From CAYVQU01 sp964453155 (GTDB taxonomy: Bacteria; Chloroflexota; Anaerolineae; Anaerolineales; UBA11858), in assembly GCA_964453155.1 (NCBI GenBank), contig CAYVQU010000012.1, positions 1-53,899 on the forward strand: a stretch of 53,899 bases of DNA, read 5' to 3'. Positions 47,826 through 53,899 of the stretch are shown here, piece after piece. The notes below the pieces were generated by a model. The model was given only the letters and a program-made list of their open reading frames with translations, was not told where the DNA came from and did not search any database. The first letter of the stretch is position 1, and the number at the start of each line of letters is the position of its first letter. Both the position numbers and the translations under genes were made by a program.

Positions 47826-49724
47826 ATGCCTATCAAGAAATTATTTTCCATCACGCTCATCCTCCTTGCCCTACTCCTCACCAGCTGTATGTCGCTGGCC
47901 GAGGATGTTACTCCGCCGCCAGGAGCGCAAGCGCCGGTTTTAAACACGCCAGTACCCCAACCAACTGCAACCCCATTGGGGCCCCAATTCCCAGCAAATT
48001 TACCTGACCCAAACCTGGGGATGATGACGTATCTCGAAAGCTGTGCCCCCTGCCATGGAGAAACCGGTATGGGCGATGGTCCGCAAGCCGGAATGCTCGA
48101 AAATCCGGTCCCCGCGCTGGGCGATCCGACTCTGGCCCGCGCGGCCACCCCCTCCGACTGGTACCTCATGGTCACTCAGGGCAATATGCAAAACTTCATG
48201 CCCCCCTTCAAGAGTCTGGCAGATCAGCAGCGCTGGGATGTCGTCGCGTATGCCTTGAGTTTGAGCGTCAGCCCAGAAGATGTGGCAACCGGGGCGACGT
48301 TATTCCAAGAAAATTATGCTGATTGTTTCGGAGAGGATGGTTCCGCTGGAGATTTGGATTTCAGCGATCTCGAAGCGATGAGCCAGACCTCTACTGTGGA
48401 TATTGTGGCGACCTTAGACCAAAGTTCCTGTAATTCAGTTGATTTGACCGAGGCCGATCAATGGGCCGTGGCCGGATATGTCCGTTCGCTGACGGCGATG
48501 CCCTTTGTCGGCGCAGCAGAACTGGAATTTGTTGAGGGGGAGGCAGAACCCGAAGATGGCAGCCAACCGGAAACCGAGGCAGGCGCGCCGGCTGAAGATA
48601 TCGATTCAACCCCCGGAACTGGTGCGATCCACGTTGAGGTGATTCCAACTGGAGAAGTTGATCTGCCCGCAAACCTGGAAGTTGTCCTGCGCGGCTATGA
48701 AGCCATGAATGAAGTCTTCTCCCAGACCCTCACCCTGGAAACCGGGAATGTGGTCATATTTGAAGAAATCCCCCTCACCAAGGGACGGATTTACTTTGCC
48801 ACCATTGAGCACGCCAACGCCGCTTACGGCTCCGACATCCTCGAGATGGAGCTGGATGCGACCGATCTAAACTTGCTCATCGAATATTTCGAGCCGACCA
48901 CCGATGTGGGGATTTTGAGCGTCGACCGGCTGCATCTATTCCTGGACTTTGTTGATGATCAAACATTAGAAGTTTTCCAGCTTTACATTTTCTCCAACCC
49001 CGGCAGCCAGGTGCTGATCCCAGAAGAGGGCATGGCGACCGCGATCGAATTTATCATCCCGGCCGAGGCCAGCAATTTATCGGTCGAGGAAAATATGAGT
49101 ATGGCTTTCCGTAAAACCGAGGCCGGTTTTGGGATTACCAACGTATACCCCAATGAAAATCCCTACCAGGTAGTGTTCTCCTATCAGGTGCCGTACCCCG
49201 AGAAAAAATTGGAACTGACTGTGCCCATTGGTATGGATGCCAATGCCGTGATCGTGATGGCCCCTTCGGGCGGGTTCAAAGTCAACAGTGAGATACTGGT
49301 GGCAGGCGGTACGCAGGAATTTAATGGGGTACCCTACAATATGTTCAATGGCAGTAATTTACAAGCCGGAACACCGCTCGAAATGACTCTTTCAGGCCGT
49401 CCTAGAACCGAGACCAATTTCTTTGCCCCCACGGATGACAACTCGAATACCAGTCTCGTGATCGGGCTGGCCGGTTTTGGCGCGATGTTGATCGGCACGG
49501 GGATTTATCTCTGGCGGCGCAACGCTGGGGATGATGATCTGCTCGATGACGAATTCGATGAAATCTATGAAGATGAAATCGATTCTGAACCTGAAACCAC
49601 CGAAGATCTGATGGACGCCATCATCGCCCTTGATGATCAATTCAAGGCCGGTGATTTACCTGAGCGTGCATATCAGGAACGCCGGGCGGAGTTGAAAGAA
49701 AAACTCCAGGAGCTTTTGGGGTAA
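47826..49724 (+). CDS. Cytochrome c lipoprotein with large exported domain
   Basis: The 632-residue protein starts with a lipoprotein signal (lipobox LLTSC, Cys21), followed by a Pro/Thr linker and a monohaem cytochrome c domain with CAPCH (73-77) and a likely axial Met in NFMPPF (about 125). A second cytochrome-like region has lost its haem site: the place of the CXXCH reads NYADCFGED, followed by SSCNSVDLTEADQW. The rest (about 230-540) is a beta-rich exported domain, then a membrane helix (SLVIGLAGFGAMLIGTGIYLWRR), a very acidic linker and a short coiled helix. It may be an electron carrier or the substrate for the Ccm system next to it. Confidence 0.85.
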   Translation: MPIKKLFSITLILLALLLTSCMSLAEDVTPPPGAQAPVLNTPVPQPTATPLGPQFPANLPDPNLGMMTYLESCAPCHGETGMGDGPQAGMLENPVPALGDPTLARAATPSDWYLMVTQGNMQNFMPPFKSLADQQRWDVVAYALSLSVSPEDVATGATLFQENYADCFGEDGSAGDLDFSDLEAMSQTSTVDIVATLDQSSCNSVDLTEADQWAVAGYVRSLTAMPFVGAAELEFVEGEAEPEDGSQPETEAGAPAEDIDSTPGTGAIHVEVIPTGEVDLPANLEVVLRGYEAMNEVFSQTLTLETGNVVIFEEIPLTKGRIYFATIEHANAAYGSDILEMELDATDLNLLIEYFEPTTDVGILSVDRLHLFLDFVDDQTLEVFQLYIFSNPGSQVLIPEEGMATAIEFIIPAEASNLSVEENMSMAFRKTEAGFGITNVYPNENPYQVVFSYQVPYPEKKLELTVPIGMDANAVIVMAPSGGFKVNSEILVAGGTQEFNGVPYNMFNGSNLQAGTPLEMTLSGRPRTETNFFAPTDDNSNTSLVIGLAGFGAMLIGTGIYLWRRNAGDDDLLDDEFDEIYEDEIDSEPETTEDLMDAIIALDDQFKAGDLPERAYQERRAELKEKLQELLG

Positions 49725-49743
49725 GGGAGTATGGGTGCTGGGG

Positions 49744-49878
49744 AGCAGCGGTTATTTGCCAAAAGAAAAAACAGACGAACTTCGCCAGAAATATGATTTC
49801 ATCATTGGAAAATTAGCCAACATGATCTACAAACCACAACCGTGGATTTTACAAAGATCGGGGAGGAAGGGAGCATAA
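49744..49878 (+). pseudogene. Remnant resembling a four-helix-bundle (S23-type) protein
   Basis: An open frame without a start encodes GSSGYLPKEKTDELRQKYDF, then IIGKLANMIYK and a stop. The end resembles the C-terminal helix of the four-helix-bundle S23/IVP family, which often carries G-Y-L and a Leu-rich helix before a Lys-rich end. It is flanked by GGGAGTATGGGTGCTGGGGAG on one side and GGGGAGGAAGGGAGCATAAG on the other, both repeat-like. Interpreted as a decayed mobile-type insertion; low certainty. Confidence 0.4.
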
Positions 49879-49950
49879 GGTGCATGGATGCACAGGTGAT
49901 TGGGAGCATTTTTCTCCCTACCTCCCTGGCACCTCACCTCCCTAGCTCAC
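49879..49950. repeat. GGGAGCATTTTTCTCCC repeat before ccmA
   Basis: GGGAGCATTTTTCTCCC is followed by TACCTCCCTGGCACCTCACC and further CTCCC units. It is a short inverted and tandem element in the gap before ccmA. Confidence 0.55.
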
Positions 49951-50661
49951 ATGATCACTGTAAAAAAACTCACTAAACGCTTTGGCCCTAAAACCGTACT
50001 GCGCGGTTTGAATTTTGAAGTAGCATCCGGGGAATTTGTGGCCTTGCTGGGACCCAATGGAGCCGGGAAGACCACTTTTTTGCGGATTCTGGCTTCGCTC
50101 TCACGACCGTTAACTGGACGGGTGCAGATTGCTGGATATCAACTACCGGGGCAGGCGGCTGCTGTCCGCCGACGATTGGGGATCGTCTCGCACCTGCCGC
50201 TGCTGTATGGCGATCTGACCGCTGAAGAAAATCTGCGCTTTTATGGACGAATGTATTCGATTTTGGAAATGGAAAATCGGATTTCGGATGTTTTGGAAAT
50301 GGTCGGTCTGGCAAAACGACGTCGCGATTTGGTGCGGACCTTTTCCCGCGGGATGCAGCAACGGCTGGCAATTGGCCGGGCTGTGCTCCACGATCCCGAC
50401 GTGATGCTGTTTGACGAACCCCACACCGGCCTCGACCAAGATGCCTGCGCCATGCTCGATACCGTCCTGCAAGAAGTCGCCGCCCGCGGCCGCACGGTAG
50501 TGATGACCTCCCACGATTTGGCCCGCACCGAAGATCTGGCATCTCGATTTGATGTGCTCTCGCGCGGCAAAATTGTGGCCTCGGTCCAGCGTGATGAGAT
50601 GGGGGGCGATAATTTACTCGACTTCTATAAAAATGCGCTGGATGCCGAGAGGGCGAAATGA
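49951..50661 (+). CDS. ccmA: CcmA, ABC transporter ATPase of haem maturation
   Basis: CcmA is the ATPase that drives release of holo-CcmE with CcmB, C and D. The 236-residue protein has the Walker A GPNGAGKTTF, a SRGMQQRLAIGRAVL signature, the Walker B VMLFDEPHTGLD and a switch His in MTSHDLA. The start at 49951 fits the family; the upstream frame is in repeat DNA. It overlaps ccmB by four bases. Confidence 0.95.
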   Translation: MITVKKLTKRFGPKTVLRGLNFEVASGEFVALLGPNGAGKTTFLRILASLSRPLTGRVQIAGYQLPGQAAAVRRRLGIVSHLPLLYGDLTAEENLRFYGRMYSILEMENRISDVLEMVGLAKRRRDLVRTFSRGMQQRLAIGRAVLHDPDVMLFDEPHTGLDQDACAMLDTVLQEVAARGRTVVMTSHDLARTEDLASRFDVLSRGKIVASVQRDEMGGDNLLDFYKNALDAERAK

Positions 50662-51386
50662 TGAGAAAGAATTCAAGTCGGCAGTCATCCGTTGTCAGTA
50701 AACCGTCTCCGATCGCTAGCTTTATCCGGGCGATGACGGCCATCATCCGCAAGGATTTGGCCGCCGAGTGGCGCAGCCGCGAATTATTCACCGCGATGCT
50801 GATCTTTGCCCTACTGGTAATCTTGATCTTCAATTTCGCGCTGGAATTGGATGCCCGCGCCCGGGCCTCGGTGACTTCGGGGGTGTTGTGGGTAACGTTC
50901 GCGTTTGCCGGGACGTTGGGTTTGAACCGTTCGATGGCCACCGAGAAAGATCGCGGCTGCCTCGATGGGCTGCTGCTGGCCCCCGTGGATCGGGCCGCAA
51001 TTTATTTTGGGAAAGCGATTGGGAATCTGGTGTTCATGCTGGTGGTTGAAATTATCGTTTTGCCAATTTACAGCGTGCTCTATAACACCAATTTATTCCA
51101 ACCCGGACTGTTACTTGTTGTGCTGCTGGGCTCCATCGGTTATGTCGCCGTCGGCACCTTGCTCTCGACGATGGCGGTCCAAACCCGGACTCGCGATATT
51201 CTGCTGCCGATTTTGCTCTTCCCGCTCGTGATCCCCATTTTGATCGCGGCCGTAAAAGCCAGCGGTGGATTTTTGCAGGGTATCCCCCTGAATGAACTTT
51301 CCAATTGGATTAATTTACTGATCGTTTACGATGTCATCTTTGTGGCGATCGCGTTTATGATTTTTGATTATGTGGTTGAAGAGTAA
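50658..51386 (+). CDS. ccmB: CcmB, membrane permease of haem maturation
   Basis: The 242-residue protein has six hydrophobic segments, the ending typical of CcmB (FDYVVEE) and KDLAAEWRSRELFTAMLIFALL at the first segment. The N-terminal 20 residues differ from the family and come partly from GTCGGCAGTCATCCGTTGTC (50675-50705), the TTAGCAGT-type repeat, read in frame. Its partner CcmA starts four bases into it. Confidence 0.93.
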   Translation: MMRKNSSRQSSVVSKPSPIASFIRAMTAIIRKDLAAEWRSRELFTAMLIFALLVILIFNFALELDARARASVTSGVLWVTFAFAGTLGLNRSMATEKDRGCLDGLLLAPVDRAAIYFGKAIGNLVFMLVVEIIVLPIYSVLYNTNLFQPGLLLVVLLGSIGYVAVGTLLSTMAVQTRTRDILLPILLFPLVIPILIAAVKASGGFLQGIPLNELSNWINLLIVYDVIFVAIAFMIFDYVVEE

Positions 51387-51387
51387 G

Positions 51388-51438
51388 GGTTGTGCGGTTG
51401 CGGGCTGTGTGAAAATCACCCCAATTTCCGCACAACCT
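51388..51438. repeat. GTTGTGCGG palindromic repeat before ccmC
   Basis: GGGTTGTGCGG on the left and CCGCACAACC on the right. It is followed directly by a second palindrome, GCAAATGCC (51441-51449) and GGCATTTGC (51483-51491), before the ribosome binding site of ccmC. Confidence 0.8.
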
Positions 51439-51519
51439 TAGCAAATGCCAATTGAGTCTGTTTCTAGGCAAACGATCTGATGGGCATTTGCACCCCAATT
51501 TAATTTTGCAGGAGAACTT

Positions 51520-52218
51520 ATGGACCCAAAACCAAAATTTTTATCCATTCTTGATACTATCACCAGCATCCTGTTCGTCGTGGCAGTCGGGATGGTATTT
51601 TTCTACGCCCCAACCGAAGCCGTGATGGGGAATGTGCAGAAAGTGTTCTATTTTCACGTGGCAACTGCCTGGGTTGGGATGTTGGGTTTCATGGCCGCGA
51701 TGGTCGTGGGGATCGCTTATCTGCGGACCCAAGATATGAAATGGGATGTCGCCGGACTGGCCGCGATTGAGATCAGTCTGGTGTTCTTCTTCATCACCAT
51801 TATTTTAGGCGCCATCTGGGCCCGGCCGATCTGGAATACCTGGTGGACCTGGGATCCCCGCCTGACAACGGCCACTATTGTAGAGTTGATCTACGCCGCT
51901 TACCTGATGCTCCGCCAGGGGATCGAAGACCCCGACCGTCGGGCGCGTTTCGGGGCCGTTTACGCCATTTTAGGCTCGATCTCGATCCCGCTGACTTTCA
52001 TTTCAATCCGTATGCTCCGCACCATCCATCCCGTGGTCATCGGTGACAGCGATCCCACGGCCGAGGGCGGTTTCGATATGACCCCCAAGATGCTGCAAAC
52101 CTTCTTCTTCAGCCTGTTTACTTTCTCGGTGATTTTCATCGATCTCTTCTGGCACCGCATCCGCCAGGGAAAACTGGCCAATAAGGTTGAGCAGTTGCGG
52201 TTAAAAGTCACCGAGTAA
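51520..52218 (+). CDS. ccmC: CcmC, haem handling membrane protein
   Basis: CcmC delivers haem to CcmE. The 232-residue protein has six hydrophobic segments and the WWD domain NTWWTWDPRLTTATIVE (about 108-124), with conserved His in KVFYFHVATAWV (about 46) and TIHPVVI. AGGAGAA precedes the ATG. It follows ccmB across a palindromic spacer. Confidence 0.96.
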   Translation: MDPKPKFLSILDTITSILFVVAVGMVFFYAPTEAVMGNVQKVFYFHVATAWVGMLGFMAAMVVGIAYLRTQDMKWDVAGLAAIEISLVFFFITIILGAIWARPIWNTWWTWDPRLTTATIVELIYAAYLMLRQGIEDPDRRARFGAVYAILGSISIPLTFISIRMLRTIHPVVIGDSDPTAEGGFDMTPKMLQTFFFSLFTFSVIFIDLFWHRIRQGKLANKVEQLRLKVTE

Positions 52219-52220
52219 GT

Positions 52221-52270
52221 GTTGTGCGGTTTGGGCAATTTTCCAGAATAATCTAAAAAACCGCACAACC
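52221..52270. repeat. GTTGTGCGG palindromic repeat before ccmD
   Basis: GTTGTGCGGTTT and AAACCGCACAAC lie about 30 bases apart. A second palindrome follows: TAAATGCCGA (52275-52284) with TCGGCATTTA (52314-52323) around an AT-rich loop. The layout is the same as before ccmC. Confidence 0.8.
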
Positions 52271-52341
52271 TAAGTAAATGCCGAGATCAGCACACCTTAT
52301 CGCATATTTTTTTTCGGCATTTACATAATTTGGAGAGAACT

Positions 52342-52512
52342 ATGAATTTATTTTCACTTTTACAAGCCCCGGTCAACACTGACCAGTACTATATCGCTGG
52401 GTACGCGGTATTTTTCATCACCATGGCGATTTACCTGACCGTTCTGGTCGCCCGTCAGCGGAATTTGAAAGCCGAATACGAATTATTGGTTGAATTGGAC
52501 CAAGAAGAGTAA
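52342..52512 (+). CDS. ccmD: CcmD-like small membrane protein
   Basis: The 56-residue protein has a single hydrophobic segment (about 18-38: YIAGYAVFFITMAIYLTVLV) and a charged, Leu/Glu-rich tail that ends EEL-type. CcmD connects CcmABC to CcmE release. Sequence is short and family similarity weak, so the call rests mostly on position after ccmC and topology. GGAGAGAA precedes the ATG at 52342. Confidence 0.8.
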   Translation: MNLFSLLQAPVNTDQYYIAGYAVFFITMAIYLTVLVARQRNLKAEYELLVELDQEE

Positions 52513-52514
52513 GT

Positions 52515-52564
52515 GTTGTGCGGTTTTAGCGTTTTTGTGAAATAATCTTCTGTTCCGCACAACC
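52515..52564. repeat. GTTGTGCGG palindromic repeat after ccmD
   Basis: GTGTTGTGCGGTTTTAGCG on the left and TTCCGCACAACC on the right, followed by the terminator. Third copy within 1.2 kb. Confidence 0.8.
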
Positions 52565-52570
52565 TAAACA

Positions 52571-52607
52571 AAAGGTGGAATTTTGATAATTCAAAATTCC
52601 ACCTTTT
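52571..52607. terminator. Terminator after the ccm cluster
   Basis: GGTGGAATTTTGA (52574-52586) and TCAAAATTCCACC (52591-52603) are perfect 13-base arms, with AAA before and TTTT after. It can end transcription in either direction. Confidence 0.85.
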
Positions 52608-52633
52608 GTGCATATGGTTTCCTATAGATCAAG

Positions 52634-52639
52634 TAAAAT
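52634..52639 (+). promoter_or_regulatory. -10 box of a leaderless promoter
   Basis: TAAAAT lies six bases before the ATG at 52646, without a Shine-Dalgarno sequence between them. A -35 box was not clear. Confidence 0.45.
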
Positions 52640-52645
52640 ACCCCT

Positions 52646-53839
52646 ATGAAGATTAATCAGACCCCACCTGCATTTCACATCATGGCGAAGCCTCGGGGGG
52701 CCATCTGCAATCTAGATTGTGAGTATTGCTACTTCCTGTCGAAAGAACGGCTCTATCCTGACAGCGCCTTCCGCATGCCGGATGACGTCTTAGAAAACTA
52801 CACGCAACAATACATTGCGGCTCAACGCGTCAAGGAGGTCACCTTTGCTTGGCAGGGCGGCGAACCGACTCTGATGGGGTTGGATTTCTTCCAAAAAGCG
52901 GTTGAATACCAACAGGAATACAAACAGCCGGGGATGACAGTCAACAATGCCATCCAAACCAACGGAACTACAATGGATGACGACTGGGGTCGGTTTTTCA
53001 AGCAACATAATTTCTTGGTCGGTCTCAGCATTGATGGGCCGCGGGATGTTCATGATGCCTTCCGACAGGACAAAGGTGGCCAACCAACATTTGACCGGGT
53101 GATGGGTGGATTAGAAATTCTCAAACGACATAAAGTAGACGTTAACGCTCTCACCACCGTCCATGCGGCAAATGCCCCCCACCCCCAAAGGGTATACCGG
53201 TTTTTGCGGGATGAAGCCAAATTTCAATTTATCCAGTTTATCCCCATCGTTGAGCGGGATAACACCACCGGTTTCCAAGAGGGCAGCAAAGTCACCAAAC
53301 GATCCGTCAAAGCCCGGCAGTACGGCGATTTTCTGATTGGTGTCTTCGATGAATGGGTTCGGCGGGATGTGGGGCAAATTTATGTCCAGATGTTTGATGT
53401 CGCCCTGGGTGCCTGGCTGGGGCAACCAGGCGCGCTGTGTGTCTTCGCCCCTACCTGCGGCACCGCCCTCGCGATGGAACACAACGGCGATCTGTATGCC
53501 TGTGACCATTACGTCGAACCCAAGCAGATTTTGGGCAACATTCAAGAAACAGATTTACTCAAAATGGTCTCTACTGACCAACAATTCAAGTTTGGGCGCG
53601 ATAAACTTGATAAACTGCCCCAATACTGCCAGGATTGTGACGTCCGGTTTGCCTGTCACGGTGGCTGCCCCAAAAATCGGTTTATCCACACACCAAAGGG
53701 GAAACAGGGCCTAAACTATCTCTGTCAGGGGTATAAACGCTTCTTCAAGCACATCGACGAACCCATGAAGATGATGGCTTTTTTGCTGCGACAAGGCCAA
53801 CCTCCGGCTGAGGTGATGAATATTTTAGCCAAGAAGTAG
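52646..53839 (+). CDS. Anaerobic sulfatase-maturase-like radical SAM/SPASM protein
   Basis: The 397-residue protein has the radical SAM cluster motif CNLDCEYCYF (about 22-31), WQGGEPTLMG, a GLSIDGP segment, and a SPASM-type C-terminus with CGTALAMEHNGDLYACDHYV, CQDCDVRFACHGGCPKNRF and a final YLCQGYKRFF. The layout is that of anaerobic sulfatase-maturing enzymes, which oxidise Cys or Ser to formylglycine using three Fe-S clusters. No sulfatase lies in the window; it may act on another protein or peptide. It starts next to a leaderless -10 box after the ccm terminator, so it forms its own unit. Confidence 0.9.
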   Translation: MKINQTPPAFHIMAKPRGAICNLDCEYCYFLSKERLYPDSAFRMPDDVLENYTQQYIAAQRVKEVTFAWQGGEPTLMGLDFFQKAVEYQQEYKQPGMTVNNAIQTNGTTMDDDWGRFFKQHNFLVGLSIDGPRDVHDAFRQDKGGQPTFDRVMGGLEILKRHKVDVNALTTVHAANAPHPQRVYRFLRDEAKFQFIQFIPIVERDNTTGFQEGSKVTKRSVKARQYGDFLIGVFDEWVRRDVGQIYVQMFDVALGAWLGQPGALCVFAPTCGTALAMEHNGDLYACDHYVEPKQILGNIQETDLLKMVSTDQQFKFGRDKLDKLPQYCQDCDVRFACHGGCPKNRFIHTPKGKQGLNYLCQGYKRFFKHIDEPMKMMAFLLRQGQPPAEVMNILAKK

Positions 53840-53899
53840 CCGTTAGGGTGTATTTCAGTTTGGGGGAAAGGTGTGAGAAAATAAGGTGACCAAGAGACG
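53840..53899. other. Right edge
   Basis: Sixty bases without recognisable features. Confidence 0.5.

Overview
The window looks like a chromosomal segment of an uncultured, probably Gram-positive-like or Chloroflexota (Anaerolineae-type) bacterium. This placement is an inference from gene content and style: a cytochrome c maturation (Ccm) cluster with a Cys-type CcmE, an AroK-AroB fusion, citramalate synthase inside a leucine operon, several leaderless promoters, and many short dispersed repeats. No rRNA or tRNA genes, phage, IS element or CRISPR array was seen.

Layout. 1-3.4 kb: an alpha/beta hydrolase, a divergent TetR regulator with a perfect palindromic operator, and a DUF116-like Cys-rich protein. 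3.4-9.2 kb: a one-carbon/pantothenate locus. A variant PanB and an unrecognised 420-residue protein lie on the minus strand behind a Met-rich leader peptide and terminator; folD and fhs lie divergently on the plus strand. 9.2-10.5 kb: an MFS exporter. 10.5-20.0 kb: an almost complete aromatic amino acid operon (aroH, aroF, tyrA, aroA, aroE, an aminotransferase, aroC, aroK-aroB, aroQ), preceded by a TTGACA/TAGAAT promoter, a 25-residue leader peptide rich in Phe and Tyr, and an intrinsic terminator. pheA follows on the opposite strand. 21.5-34.8 kb: a 13 kb minus-strand branched-chain operon (ilvD, ilvB, ilvN, ilvC, leuA, a small unknown protein, leuC, leuD, cimA, leuB, ilvE), preceded by a Leu/Ile/Val-rich leader peptide and terminator. 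35-42 kb: a PucR-type regulator, a membrane protein overlapping a catalytically altered KARI paralogue, a zinc alcohol dehydrogenase and a secreted DUF1906/BNR protein. 42-53.9 kb: cytochrome c maturation genes (ccmE, F, H, G, an I-like gene, a cytochrome c lipoprotein, ccmA, B, C, D) and an anaerobic sulfatase-maturase-like radical SAM protein.

The main discovery is regulatory. Three biosynthetic operons carry short leader ORFs whose amino acid composition suits, or hints at, the pathway downstream, each followed by a rho-independent terminator: Phe/Tyr for the aromatic operon, Leu/Val/Ile for ilv-leu, and Met (with Trp) for the panB-unknown gene pair. None of these leaders is long enough to be noticed by usual gene calling. 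The second is structural. Low-complexity and palindromic dispersed repeats fill the intergenic spaces and also sit in frame inside conserved enzymes (AroA, AroE, AroC, AroB, and the N-termini of AroA, the aminotransferase, AroK and CcmB). The shikimate kinase reading frame is broken once, at a run of ten G.
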